Assembly: GCA_031266015.1 (NCBI GenBank)
Contig: JAISBU010000058.1
Coordinates: 1 to 64,000 of the forward strand
Direction: 5' to 3'
Length of the DNA stretch: 64,000 nt
Origin: Prevotellaceae bacterium
GTDB lineage: Bacteria; Bacteroidota; Bacteroidia; Bacteroidales; UBA932
In this document: positions 44,676 to 53,476 of the stretch, one piece after another
Numbering within the stretch: the first letter of the stretch is position 1
Layout: every line of letters begins with the position of its first letter
The notes under the pieces: generated by a model
Seen by the model: only the letters and a program-made list of their open reading frames with translations
Told to the model about the DNA's origin: nothing
Database searches by the model: none
Program-made: the position numbers and the translations under genes

Positions 44676-44876
44676 ATGAAAAAAGAAATAGTGGTTAAAG
44701 TTGGAATGGTGCAGGAAATTGCCAAAGCGTTAGACGTTACGGAACGCACTGTGTATAACGCACTTCGCTATATTACCAACGGTAAAAAAAGCGCTGCGGT
44801 ACGGCAGCTGGCAAAGGAAAAAATGAAAGACTACGGCTCCCCCTCCAACACCGACCAAAATCCTATTAAGGCGTAA
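44676..44876 (+). CDS. Very small HTH protein
   Basis: A 66-residue protein that is essentially one helix-turn-helix: MVQEIAKALDVTERTVYNAL (about 11-30), followed by RQLAKEKMKDYG. It lacks any effector domain, like Cro/excisionase-type proteins. It is divergent from the repressor at 44028. A RBS-like GGTAATG precedes the start weakly. Confidence 0.7.
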   Translation: MKKEIVVKVGMVQEIAKALDVTERTVYNALRYITNGKKSAAVRQLAKEKMKDYGSPSNTDQNPIKA

Positions 44877-45188
44877 GCGCTTACATACAGTACCTTCACC
44901 AGATTATTTACTACTCCGCTCTCTCGCTATCTCCCCATTCCGTTTGAGCTGAAGTTGACGTTAATTTGTTGGAGGTGCCTTTGTTTTCATACGAGTATAC
45001 GTTTTTTATTACCCGGAGCAACGTAAAGGATAAACAAGCATTATATATTTGATAATGAGATAGTTATGTTAGCTTGATGGTGCTCTTAAATAGGCTCGCC
45101 GACAAAGTTTACCTTTCCCTTCTTCCGTTTCACCCCTTATTTTTCCCGTTTCGCTATCTTTTTGTTGGCTAGGGTTTTCAGATTATCG
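44877..45188. other. Intergenic region upstream of the efflux operon
   Basis: About 310 bases without a credible gene. It is mixed AT-rich and Pro/Ser-like composition without frame. No hairpin or repeat of note was seen, except the promoter at its right end. Confidence 0.4.
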
Positions 45189-45196
45189 TAACTTTG
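45189..45196 (+). promoter_or_regulatory. -7 promoter box TAACTTTG of the efflux operon
   Basis: A perfect TAnnTTTG match 25 bases before the TolC-family ATG; TTTTTGTTGG about 25 bases further up could be the -33 element. Confidence 0.6.
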
Positions 45197-45220
45197 TTTT
45201 TAGTAAAAAACGGAAAAGTT

Positions 45221-46525
45221 ATGAAAAAGGTTATCCTGGCTCTTACCATAGGTTTTGCAAGCTCCTTGGGCTTTGCTCAAAACCCGGATACTTCAGCGGC
45301 AGTGCGTAGGTTTTCTCTGGAAAATTGCTTGAGTTACGCTTTTGGAAACAGCTACACTCGCCAGAGCATGAAGCTGTCCGAAGATGCTATGGGCGTTGTT
45401 TACGATCAGTCAAAAATGGAGCGGTTGCCCAACGTGAGCGCTTCGGCTAAGGAGAGTTTTACCCATACCGGGAGTCGCTCTTCGTGGGACGGGACGTATG
45501 GCGTAAGCGCCTCGCTTCCTCTATATCAGGGAGGTAGCATTAGTAACGCCATTGAGCAGAACAAGCTGGCCATGGAGCAAGCTGCCTACCAAACCTCGCA
45601 GTACGAGAATACGCTCGTCATTCAGATTTTGCAGGCTTTTTTGAACGTTTTAGGTAATGAGGAGCTGCTTAAATACCAGCATGTTGTAGTTGAGGCTAGC
45701 GAAGAGCAGCTGAAGCAGGGGCGGGAGCAGTTTCGTGTGGGAGCTATTTTGGAAAGCGACTACCTGCTGCTTGAGGCGCAGTATGCCAACGATATAAATA
45801 ACATAGCCGACACTCAAATTGCACGGGATAACAGCGTGCTTACGCTAAAAAGTTTGCTGTCCATGGCCCCTACCGAGGAGCTGCAAGTTATATACCCCGA
45901 TACGGCCGCTCTTACCAACATGAGCGAAATGCCAACGTTGGACAACGTATTAAACCGCGCGGTAAATACGCTGCCCGATCTCAAAATCAGCGAGTATAAT
46001 GTGAGCATTGCCAACCTTAACATTAAGCTGGCCAAGTCCGGCTACATGCCGTCGCTTAGCTTATACGGCAGCATTGGGACAGGGCATCCGGATGGCTACA
46101 ACAGCTTTGGCACACAGCTGTCCAACAGCCTTAACGAGCAAATCGGATTATCGCTGAGTATTCCTATTTACAACAACAGCCGGACAAAATCGAAAGTTAA
46201 GCGGGGGCAAATAGCGTTGCAGCAGGCTGAGCTGGAGAAGAAGCAAACCGAGCTGGATGTGATGCAGAACGTGGCGGTAGAGTACCAGGACGTGGTGTCG
46301 TCCTACAATAAGTACAAAACCACCAACATCAGACAACATGCTTACCTCAAGACTTTTGAGGCCTACCGCGTGCAGTTCAACGCCGGCGCCATTACGGCGG
46401 TTGATTTACTGCAGCAGCAAAACAACTATATCAGCGCGCTTAATGACTTCATACAAAGCAAGTATAGTTTTATGCTAAAGCGTAAAATTCTGGATGTGTA
46501 CATGGCCGTTCCAATAACCATGTAG
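45221..46525 (+). CDS. TolC-family outer-membrane efflux protein
   Basis: A 434-residue protein with a signal peptide (MKKVILALTIGFASSLGFAQ) from ATG 45221; the longer frame begins at a TTG inside the promoter spacer. It shows two TolC-like repeats: SLENCLSYAFGNSYTRQSMK near the start and KISEYNVSIANLNIKLAKSG near 262, with long alpha-barrel helices rich in Gln and Leu. It forms the outer-membrane channel for the adaptor and ABC pump encoded next; the gap to the adaptor is 62 bases. Confidence 0.92.
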   Translation: MKKVILALTIGFASSLGFAQNPDTSAAVRRFSLENCLSYAFGNSYTRQSMKLSEDAMGVVYDQSKMERLPNVSASAKESFTHTGSRSSWDGTYGVSASLPLYQGGSISNAIEQNKLAMEQAAYQTSQYENTLVIQILQAFLNVLGNEELLKYQHVVVEASEEQLKQGREQFRVGAILESDYLLLEAQYANDINNIADTQIARDNSVLTLKSLLSMAPTEELQVIYPDTAALTNMSEMPTLDNVLNRAVNTLPDLKISEYNVSIANLNIKLAKSGYMPSLSLYGSIGTGHPDGYNSFGTQLSNSLNEQIGLSLSIPIYNNSRTKSKVKRGQIALQQAELEKKQTELDVMQNVAVEYQDVVSSYNKYKTTNIRQHAYLKTFEAYRVQFNAGAITAVDLLQQQNNYISALNDFIQSKYSFMLKRKILDVYMAVPITM

Positions 46526-46587
46526 CTGTTGGAGTACTTTGAAGTTGTACATATCTGCAAGTAAAAATTAAAAAATCAACCTACGAA

Positions 46588-47766
46588 ATGAAAAAGAAAA
46601 CATTGATAGCGCTGAGCTTGATTGCCCTTGTGGCGGTTGTTGTCGTGATTATTGCCATGGGCTCCGGCAAAAAAGAGATGCGTTTCAACACCGCTGTAGT
46701 GCAAAAGGAAGTGGTGCAAACCGTGGTTACGGCTACCGGCTACGTGCAGCCTGTAGATAAGGTAGACGTGGGAACGCAGGTGTCCGGTGTAATTGAAAAA
46801 ATTTATGTGGACTTTAACTCACAGGTGAAAAAGGGGCAGCTGCTGGCAGAGCTGGACAAGTCTACGTTGAATGAGATGGTCGCCCAAGCCGGCGCAAAGC
46901 TGCTTAGCGCCGAGAGCGATCTTACCTACGCGCAGCAAAACTACGATCGCACCAAGCAACTATTTGATTCAAAGGCCGCTACGCAAACCGCATATGAGCA
47001 GGTTACCAACGCGCTGGCGCAGTCAAAAACTAACGTGGCCAACGCTAAAGCTAACTTGCAGCAGGCGGATGTTAACCTGTCGTATGCCGATATTTACTCC
47101 CCGATTAATGGCGTGGTGCTTAACCGTGCCGTAGATCAAGGGCAAACCGTGGCCGCGTCTTTTAATACGCCTACGCTGTTTACTATTGCAAACGACCTTA
47201 AGAAAATGCAGGTGGAGGCGGATGTTGACGAGGCCGATATAGGTCAGGTAAGATTGGGACAAAAGGTAACCTTTACCGTTGACTCTTACAGCGACGATAC
47301 ATTTGATGGTACGGTTTCGCAAATTCGCTTACAGCCAACGGTTACCAACAATGTGGTAACCTACACCGTAATTATTGAAGCTCCGAATCCTGACGAAAAA
47401 TTATTTCCGGGTATGACCGCCAGCGTTACCATAGTAACACGTAGCGAGGAGGGGCTGGCTATAACCGCTGAGGCGTTGAATTTTAGGCCTACCGAGGAGA
47501 TGCTGGCGCACTCCAAAGGTAAACCTGCACCCGTGCCTGCTCCCGGACAAGCTCCTACCGGTAAGCAGAGAGGCGTATGGCTACAAACGGCGCTGGGGTT
47601 GGAGCATAGAGATGTTAAAACAGGATTGAGCGATGGTGTTCATGTACTTGTTTCCGAAGGTTTGAATGAGGGTGATACGGTAGTTGTTTCCGTTTCGTTA
47701 GAGAGAAAAGCCGGAAAAGGTGGCGCTACTGCAAATCCATTGATGCCAAGACCTCCAAGGCGATAG
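46588..47766 (+). CDS. Periplasmic adaptor of ABC efflux pump (MacA/HlyD type)
   Basis: A 392-residue protein with an N-terminal membrane anchor (about 5-24) and the MacA layout: a lipoyl half (VEKI-like GYVQPVDKVDVGTQVSGVIE near 52), an alpha-hairpin (about 95-160, AKLLSAESDLTYAQQNYDRT), the second lipoyl half (DIYSPINGVVLNRAVDQGQT) and a beta-barrel (VEADVDEADIGQVRLGQ). The C-terminal Pro-rich segment and membrane-proximal domain follow (VLVSEGLNEGDTVVV). Second gene of the efflux operon. Confidence 0.92.
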   Translation: MKKKTLIALSLIALVAVVVVIIAMGSGKKEMRFNTAVVQKEVVQTVVTATGYVQPVDKVDVGTQVSGVIEKIYVDFNSQVKKGQLLAELDKSTLNEMVAQAGAKLLSAESDLTYAQQNYDRTKQLFDSKAATQTAYEQVTNALAQSKTNVANAKANLQQADVNLSYADIYSPINGVVLNRAVDQGQTVAASFNTPTLFTIANDLKKMQVEADVDEADIGQVRLGQKVTFTVDSYSDDTFDGTVSQIRLQPTVTNNVVTYTVIIEAPNPDEKLFPGMTASVTIVTRSEEGLAITAEALNFRPTEEMLAHSKGKPAPVPAPGQAPTGKQRGVWLQTALGLEHRDVKTGLSDGVHVLVSEGLNEGDTVVVSVSLERKAGKGGATANPLMPRPPRR

Positions 47767-47784
47767 CGTGTTGTGTGATGTCAC

Positions 47785-47862
47785 CTTAAGCTTGTCGAAG
47801 GGTACACGAAAGCGCTAATCAGGAAAGCCACTCCGCCTGCTTCGACATTGGGTGGCGTATTA
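47785..47862. repeat. Degenerate TGTCATGCTGAGC-family repeat
   Basis: TGTCACCTTAAGCTTGTCGAAGG and CCTGCTTCGACATTGGGTGG are imperfect inverted arms of the dispersed family. It lies between the adaptor gene and the ABC ATPase inside the efflux operon, so the operon transcript should contain it. Confidence 0.5.
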
Positions 47863-47872
47863 ATTAGATATC

Positions 47873-48613
47873 ATGAACAGGATTATAGAAATACAGGAGC
47901 TGCGCCGCACGTTTCAGGTGGGAAGTGAGCAGGTGCATGCGCTTAAGGGAATTTCATTTTTTATAAACGAAGGTGAGTTCGTAAGCATCATGGGTACCAG
48001 CGGGAGCGGAAAGTCAACGCTGTTAAATATTTTGGGCTGCCTGGATCGTCCTACCTCCGGCGAGTATTTTATTGATGGAACAGCCGCAAGCAAGCGTACC
48101 AAAGATGAGCTGTCGACGTTGCGCAACCGTAAAATTGGCTTTGTGTTTCAGTCGTACAACTTGCTGGCACGCACATCCGCTTTAGAGAATGTGGAGCTGC
48201 CGCTGCTTTACAACAGCGCTATTCCCAGCAAGGAGCGTAGGGAACGTGCGTTGCATGCGCTGGAGCAGGTGGGCTTGCAGGATAGGTTGCATCATATGCC
48301 CAACCAGCTGTCGGGAGGTCAACAGCAACGTGTGGCTATTGCCCGTGCGCTGGTTAATGATCCTGTGATTTTGCTGGCAGATGAGGCTACGGGAAACCTG
48401 GATACTCGTACCTCCTACGAAATTATGAGCCTTTTCCAAAAGCTGAACGCCGAAGGAAAAACAATTGCCTTTGTGACGCACGAACCCGATATCGCCATAT
48501 TTACCTCTCGTACTGTGCAGCTGCGTGATGGGCATATAGTAAGGGATGCGCCTGTTACTCCTAAAGCTGCTGCCGAGTCGTTGGCGGCATTACCGGTAGA
48601 TGTTGATTTCTAA
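47873..48613 (+). CDS. ABC transporter ATP-binding protein (MacB-type)
   Basis: A 246-residue ATPase: Walker A is GTSGSGKSTLLNILG near 42, the Q loop is FVFQSYNLLART, the signature is LSGGQQQRVAIARAL near 143, Walker B is VILLADEATGNLD, and the H loop is VTHEPDI. The type is the lipoprotein/macrolide exporter ATPase that pairs with a separate FtsX-like permease, here the next gene. In E. coli MacB the two are one chain. Confidence 0.95.
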   Translation: MNRIIEIQELRRTFQVGSEQVHALKGISFFINEGEFVSIMGTSGSGKSTLLNILGCLDRPTSGEYFIDGTAASKRTKDELSTLRNRKIGFVFQSYNLLARTSALENVELPLLYNSAIPSKERRERALHALEQVGLQDRLHHMPNQLSGGQQQRVAIARALVNDPVILLADEATGNLDTRTSYEIMSLFQKLNAEGKTIAFVTHEPDIAIFTSRTVQLRDGHIVRDAPVTPKAAAESLAALPVDVDF

Positions 48614-48652
48614 GATGTTATGTGTTTTCCATCGAAATAAAATTCCAACGTT

Positions 48653-49873
48653 ATGAATCTTTTCAATCTCCTCAGAATAGCCTACAGGGCGCTGATACGC
48701 AATAAAACACGGGCGCTGCTTACCATGCTGGGTATTATCATTGGCATTGCCTCGGTTATTGCAATGGTAAGCCTTGGTCAGAGTTCATCAAAAAGCATTA
48801 ACGACCAGATCTCGAGCACGGGTACCAACCTTATTATGGTAATGCGCCAGAATCAGCGTCAGGGCGGGGTGAATATTGGTTCGGCTAACGTGCAGTCGCT
48901 AAAAGAAGAAGATGTAACCGCTATAATGAGAAAAGCGAAGTACATAAGCATGGCTTCGCCGGTAATAAGCGCTAGCGGACAGCTGGTGAGCGGTTCCAAT
49001 AACTGGCCGGGCACCATTCAGGGTGGAAATACGAGCTTGCTTGTCATTCGAAAGTATGAGGTAGCATCAGGAACCATGTTTACGGAGCCGGATGTGAGGG
49101 CCGCAGCAAAGGTTTGTCTTGTAGGGCAAACGGTGGCCGATAATTTGTTTTCTAATGGTGAAAACCCTGTGGGACAGACCATTCGCTTCGGTCGTATTCC
49201 GTTCAAAATTATTGGAGTGCTGGCCTCCAAAGGGCAAAATCAAATGGGGCAAGATCAGGATGATATTGTGGTGGCGCCGTATACTACAGTGCAAAAGCGT
49301 ATATTGGCCATCACCTACATTCATATGATAATGGCTTCTGCCATGTCTGAAGATGTTGCCCCGCAAGCGTTGAATGAGGTCGAAGGTATTATGCGTGAGC
49401 AGCATAAGCTCAAGGCGGGACAAGATAACGACTTCCAAGTTCGCTCGCAACAGGAGATGTTGAAAATGATGAATTCCGTTACCGGATTTCTCACCGTACT
49501 GCTGGCGGCTATTGCTTCTATATCATTGGTGGTTGGCGGTATTGGTATTATGAATATTATGTACGTAACGGTGACGGAACGTACCAAGGAGATAGGATTG
49601 CGCATGTCTATTGGCGCTCATAATAAGGATATTTTGTTGCAGTTTTTGTGCGAAAGTATCATCCTTAGCCTGGTTGGCGGTGTTATAGGTATTATCTTTG
49701 GGCTTATTTTGTCGTATGCGGCATCGGCTGCGCTTGGCTGGCCGTACATGGTAAGTACCACAGCGGTAGGATTGTCGTTTGTGGTGTGCGCCGCTACCGG
49801 AATTTTCTTTGGCTGGTATCCGGCCAAGAAAGCGGCTGCGCTGGACCCTATAAATGCCTTGAGGTACGAGTAA
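48653..49873 (+). CDS. ABC transporter permease (MacB-type, FtsX family)
   Basis: A 406-residue protein with one N-terminal helix (about 21-42, TRALLTMLGIIIGIASVIAM), a long periplasmic MacB_PCD domain (about 45-280) and three C-terminal helices (VLLAAIASISLVVGGIGIMN; LSLVGGVIGIIFGLIL; FVVCAATGIFFGWYP). EIGLRMSIGAHNKDILLQFL is the coupling loop. It probably exports macrolide-like or lipid-like substrates by mechanotransmission; the substrate is unknown. The kinase gene starts 6 bases later. Confidence 0.94.
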   Translation: MNLFNLLRIAYRALIRNKTRALLTMLGIIIGIASVIAMVSLGQSSSKSINDQISSTGTNLIMVMRQNQRQGGVNIGSANVQSLKEEDVTAIMRKAKYISMASPVISASGQLVSGSNNWPGTIQGGNTSLLVIRKYEVASGTMFTEPDVRAAAKVCLVGQTVADNLFSNGENPVGQTIRFGRIPFKIIGVLASKGQNQMGQDQDDIVVAPYTTVQKRILAITYIHMIMASAMSEDVAPQALNEVEGIMREQHKLKAGQDNDFQVRSQQEMLKMMNSVTGFLTVLLAAIASISLVVGGIGIMNIMYVTVTERTKEIGLRMSIGAHNKDILLQFLCESIILSLVGGVIGIIFGLILSYAASAALGWPYMVSTTAVGLSFVVCAATGIFFGWYPAKKAAALDPINALRYE

Positions 49874-49878
49874 AAGCT

Positions 49879-50922
49879 ATGAAGGCAACATCTCTCAACT
49901 GCCGCACCGCGCTGGTGCTATCCGCAGCCATTAGCTTGCTGATGAATCTGCTCTTTCTGGTAATGTTTGTTTACGGAAGAGATGCGGTGATGCCGGAGGA
50001 TGTGGACCGTGCCAGAAAAACGTTACGTTTGGGTAATATGCTGATGCATATTCTTGCCAACTTTTTGGTAGCGTTTACGTTGTACATGCTCAACTTTTGG
50101 CTGCTAAAAGTTAACCTTAGCGCTGAAAGAAAGTGGTTGCTGATAGTGGGACTGACCATTGTGGGGACGGCGGTTGTGAGCTACCTCATCTCTTCTCTTC
50201 AGCTGCAATTTCAAAACTTTGGTCCTCATCCTGAAAGGTTTATCCGTGGTGGAATGTTTCGCGACTCCTTTATTGCGGTGATGGTAGTGCTATCGTCTCA
50301 AGTGCTGTACCTGTCGCAAAAGCAGCAGCAAACGGCGCTGGAGAATGAGAGCCTGCTGGCGGAGAATATGCGCACTCGTTTTACGGCGCTCAAAAATCAA
50401 GTTGACCCGCATTTTTTATTCAACTCGCTCAATACGCTGAACTCGCTCATCAAAGTGGATACAGGTAAGGCGCAGGAATATGTGCAGCAGCTGTCATACG
50501 TTTTTCGTTATACACTTCAAAGCAAGGAAATTATTACCTTAGAGGAAGAGTTGAAGTATACAAAAGCCTACTGCAACTTGATGCAAATTCGCTACGGCGA
50601 AAGCTTGCAATTTATGTTTGATATTAATGAAGAGCACAACCTGTGCTCAGTAGTACCGCTGTGTTTGCAGACCCTGGTGGAGAATGCCATAAAGCATAAT
50701 GTGGTAAGCAACCGTCAGCCGCTTACCATTACTATTGCTACACATGGCAATGAAACCATAAGTGTGGCTAATGCCGTGCAGCTAAAGAAAGAGCCGGAAT
50801 CCGGCGAAGGCATTGGGTTAAGTAATTTAGCAGAGCGCTACAGGCTTATGTGGGAAAAGGAAATTATGATTAACCGTGTCGGCGACAGGTTTGAGGTTAT
50901 AATTCCGTTGATAAAAAGGTAG
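49879..50922 (+). CDS. LytS/YehU-type sensor histidine kinase
   Basis: A 347-residue kinase from ATG 49879; a longer frame overlaps the permease and is rejected. Four membrane helices (about 10-30, 55-77, 86-107, 128-145 with QVLYLSQKQQQ after the last) precede the His_kinase domain with the phosphorylated His in NQVDPHFLFNSLNTLNSLI near 185 and an HATPase domain with LVENAIKHNVV and GEGIGLSNLAERY. It pairs with the LytTR regulator next door and likely senses efflux-pump substrates or membrane stress. Confidence 0.92.
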   Translation: MKATSLNCRTALVLSAAISLLMNLLFLVMFVYGRDAVMPEDVDRARKTLRLGNMLMHILANFLVAFTLYMLNFWLLKVNLSAERKWLLIVGLTIVGTAVVSYLISSLQLQFQNFGPHPERFIRGGMFRDSFIAVMVVLSSQVLYLSQKQQQTALENESLLAENMRTRFTALKNQVDPHFLFNSLNTLNSLIKVDTGKAQEYVQQLSYVFRYTLQSKEIITLEEELKYTKAYCNLMQIRYGESLQFMFDINEEHNLCSVVPLCLQTLVENAIKHNVVSNRQPLTITIATHGNETISVANAVQLKKEPESGEGIGLSNLAERYRLMWEKEIMINRVGDRFEVIIPLIKR

Positions 50923-50956
50923 CGTTGTTCGGCAGTAAGTATACTTTTGAGCTGGA

Positions 50957-51727
50957 ATGAAAATAATGAAAGCGCTTATTATAGAGGACGAAGCGGTTGC
51001 CGCACAGGCTTTGCAATCTCTTGTAAAAGAGGTTATTACGGAAGTAGAAATCCTTGCCGTACTGCAATCCATTGATGAAAGCGCGGAGTGGTTTAAATCA
51101 CACGCCATGCCGGATTTGGTGTTCATGGATATTCATCTTGCCGACGGTTCTTCCTTTGCAATTTTTGAGGAGGTAAAAATAGCATGCCCCATTATTTTTA
51201 CCACCGCTTACGATGAGTATGCCCTTAAAGCCTTCGAAGTCAATAGTATAGATTATCTGCTAAAGCCTATCTGCAAGTCAGATTTGGAGCGCGCTATTGG
51301 AAAGTATAAAAGTTTTTCCGCTCGTCCCGATGAAAATTCTGACATAATTGTGCGGCTACTGGCGAGCGTTAAGCAAAATACTCATTCATATAAAAGCTAC
51401 TTTCTGGTAGCAGAGAAAGATAAGCTGATTCCGCTGAATACTGCCGACATTGCCTGTGTTTACATTAATACCGGCATGGTAAAAGCAATTACGCGTGGCG
51501 GAAAGATCTTTTATCTGGATCAAACGCTGGATGAGCTTATGCAGCATTTGAATCCGGAAAAATTTTTCCGTGCCAATCGACAGTACATTATTTCTCGTGA
51601 GGCTGTGAAGGATATGTCTACCTGGTTTGGTAGCAAGCTGTCGGTAAACTTGAAGGTGTCTACACCGGATCGTATACTGGTAAGTAAGGCTAAGGTGTCG
51701 GAGTTTAAAACCTGGATGGCCAGCTGA
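50957..51727 (+). CDS. LytTR-family response regulator
   Basis: A 256-residue regulator: a receiver domain (ALIIEDEAVAAQ; phosphorylatable Asp in LVFMDIHLADG near 57; FTTAYDEYALKAFEVNSIDY and LLKPI) and a C-terminal LytTR DNA-binding domain (about 155-256, FFRANRQYIISREAV). It has two in-frame ATGs at the start (MKIMKALIIED). A TAnnTTTG-like box (TACTTTTG, 50942-50949) lies 8 bases before the ATG. A strong terminator follows, closing the operon. Confidence 0.92.
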   Translation: MKIMKALIIEDEAVAAQALQSLVKEVITEVEILAVLQSIDESAEWFKSHAMPDLVFMDIHLADGSSFAIFEEVKIACPIIFTTAYDEYALKAFEVNSIDYLLKPICKSDLERAIGKYKSFSARPDENSDIIVRLLASVKQNTHSYKSYFLVAEKDKLIPLNTADIACVYINTGMVKAITRGGKIFYLDQTLDELMQHLNPEKFFRANRQYIISREAVKDMSTWFGSKLSVNLKVSTPDRILVSKAKVSEFKTWMAS

Positions 51728-51737
51728 GCTTGCAAAA

Positions 51738-51773
51738 ATATCGCGGATTTAATCAAGAATTAAATCCGCGATA
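51738..51773. terminator. Bidirectional terminator hairpin
   Basis: ATCGCGGATTTAAT and ATTAAATCCGCGAT form a perfect 14-bp stem around CAAGA. Flanking A/T tracts suit both the regulator gene and the convergent barrel gene. Confidence 0.8.
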
Positions 51774-51793
51774 GTCAAAACGGTAAAACGCTG

Positions 51794-52375
51794 CTAGAAA
51801 ATATAGCCTAGCGATAGCGTGTAACCTTGAATTTTGTAGCTGCCTTTGTCTACCAGGTTGTTAAGCCCCCAGCTATATCGTCCCATAAGTTGCAGTGTTT
51901 CAAAAAGTTCCAGTCCCGCTCCCAGCCCAATACCGTAGTCGAAGTTGTTTACATCGGTGGGGTCAAATGCGCTGCTGCCATCGCTTACCCATGTTTTTAC
52001 GTTGGTAAATGAGTAGCGTACATACGGTGTAAGCGCCAAAAACGGGCGAACGATTTTCAGATCGATTCCCCAGGTAAGGTTTACCGGAATCTCAAGAAAT
52101 GAAGCATTTTTTGTAGCGCTGCTTCTGTTATTGTTGATGTAAGGCACTTTTTGCCAAAGGTATAGCAGTTCGGGCTGCACCCCCAGCCCGATGACCGGAA
52201 TGTTGATCTGTCCGAAAAGTCCGGCATGAAATCCGGCGTTAGAGCTTGATTTGATGTCCAAATTGGTTGAAAGCGAAGGTACGTTGACACCTCCCTTAAC
52301 GCCAAGCGCGAATATTTTTGCCTGGGCAACGCTGCAAATACAGCATACAAGTGTGATGAGCGCTAGTTTTTTCAT
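51794..52375 (-). CDS. Outer-membrane beta-barrel protein (PorT/PF13568-like)
   Basis: A 193-residue protein with a signal peptide (MKKLALITLVCCICSVAQA) and alternating amphipathic strands typical of eight-stranded OMP_b-brl_2 barrels: FALGVKGGVNVPSLS, GFHAGLFGQINIPV, LGVQPELLYLWQ, GLGAGLELFETLQLMGRY and the terminal GYTLSLGYIF. This family includes the T9SS accessory PorT but many members are unrelated. Function unknown. Confidence 0.8.
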   Translation of the reverse strand: MKKLALITLVCCICSVAQAKIFALGVKGGVNVPSLSTNLDIKSSSNAGFHAGLFGQINIPVIGLGVQPELLYLWQKVPYINNNRSSATKNASFLEIPVNLTWGIDLKIVRPFLALTPYVRYSFTNVKTWVSDGSSAFDPTDVNNFDYGIGLGAGLELFETLQLMGRYSWGLNNLVDKGSYKIQGYTLSLGYIF

Positions 52376-52393
52376 AGTTTGATTTTATCGTGG

Positions 52394-53368
52394 TTACTTT
52401 TCTCGACTGCCAATATAATCTGTGAGCATTAGTAGCGCTGTTTTTGCTTCTGATTCCGGAAAATTCGCAAGGCAACTTTTTGCTTTGAAGCAGTAATCTT
52501 GCGTAATTTTTTCAGCGTATTCAATGCCCTTATGTTGTTGCACAAAGTTTATTACCTGTGCTATGTTTTTGCGTTTTTGCTTTGCTCCAAGCACCAATGA
52601 AATAATCTGCCCTTGCCCTTTCATGTTTACCTGACTTAACGCGTGAATGAGCGGTAGCGTAACTTTTTTTTCCTTAATATCGTTGCCGGCGGTTTTTCCG
52701 GTGAGCAGGTTGCTGTGGTAGTCCAGCACATCATCGCGCAGCTGAAATGCCATGCCGAGCGCTTGCCCGAACTCCTGCATGGCTTGCAGGTGCTCCTGCG
52801 CAGCGCCCACCGATGCCGCGCCAACCTCTGCGCAAGCCTGTATGAGAGCGGCCGTTTTTTTGTGAATAATTTCAAAATATAATTCCTCGGAACAATCCAA
52901 CCGCTGAGCCTTGTCCATTTGCTGCAGCTCCCCCTCGCTCATGCTGCGTATAGCGTTGGATACTATACGCAACAAATCCTCCGAATTGTTTTCCAGCGCG
53001 ACCAAAAGCCCTTGCGATAGCAAAAAATCTCCGGCAAGTACTGCCGCTTTTGATCGCCACAGTGCGTTTATGGAAAAAGCGCCACGCCGTTCGTAGGCCT
53101 CATCTACCACGTCATCGTGCATGAGCGTGGCCGAGTGCAGCAGCTCTACCATGGTGGCTCCAACGTGAGTTTTTTTACCTACTCGGCCGTTGAGCTGCGC
53201 ACATAAGAACACCGTAAGCGGCCTTAGCTGCTTACCCTTGCGGCGGTATATGTAGTTGGTAATGGAGCGTAGGAGCGGTACGGGGGATTTCAGCTGCTGC
53301 TCGAAGAAAAAGTCAAACTGTGCCAGATGACTTTTTACAACGTTTTGTATATCAGCAATATTGGACAT
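52394..53368 (-). CDS. Polyprenyl diphosphate synthase (octaprenyl-type)
   Basis: A 324-residue trans-isoprenyl diphosphate synthase. The first Asp-rich motif is LMHDDVVDEAYERRG near 85 and the second is QLRDDVLDYHSN near 210; GKQLRPLTVFLCAQ binds isopentenyl diphosphate. Residues before the first DDxxD are small, suggesting a long-chain product such as the side chain of menaquinone. It is placed between the barrel gene and DUF4294 on the opposite strand. Confidence 0.93.
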   Translation of the reverse strand: MSNIADIQNVVKSHLAQFDFFFEQQLKSPVPLLRSITNYIYRRKGKQLRPLTVFLCAQLNGRVGKKTHVGATMVELLHSATLMHDDVVDEAYERRGAFSINALWRSKAAVLAGDFLLSQGLLVALENNSEDLLRIVSNAIRSMSEGELQQMDKAQRLDCSEELYFEIIHKKTAALIQACAEVGAASVGAAQEHLQAMQEFGQALGMAFQLRDDVLDYHSNLLTGKTAGNDIKEKKVTLPLIHALSQVNMKGQGQIISLVLGAKQKRKNIAQVINFVQQHKGIEYAEKITQDYCFKAKSCLANFPESEAKTALLMLTDYIGSREK

Positions 53369-53452
53369 TTGTAGTGGTGTAATTGCGGATAAAGTTACAC
53401 AAACTTTTGTAAAGTTTTTTTAAAAGCAAATTAAAAAGCATGGTTTTTGGCT

Positions 53453-53460
53453 TAACTTTG
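53453..53460 (+). promoter_or_regulatory. -7 promoter box TAACTTTG of the DUF4294 gene
   Basis: A perfect TAnnTTTG match 16 bases before the ATG at 53477. It is divergent from the polyprenyl synthase gene and probably also serves ddl. Confidence 0.55.
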
Positions 53461-53476
53461 TTTGCGGGGCGATTTT

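Noticed and set aside
49786-49878. Upstream start of the LytS-type kinase
   Set aside because: It overlaps the permease gene in another frame; ATG 49879 follows the permease stop by 6 bases.
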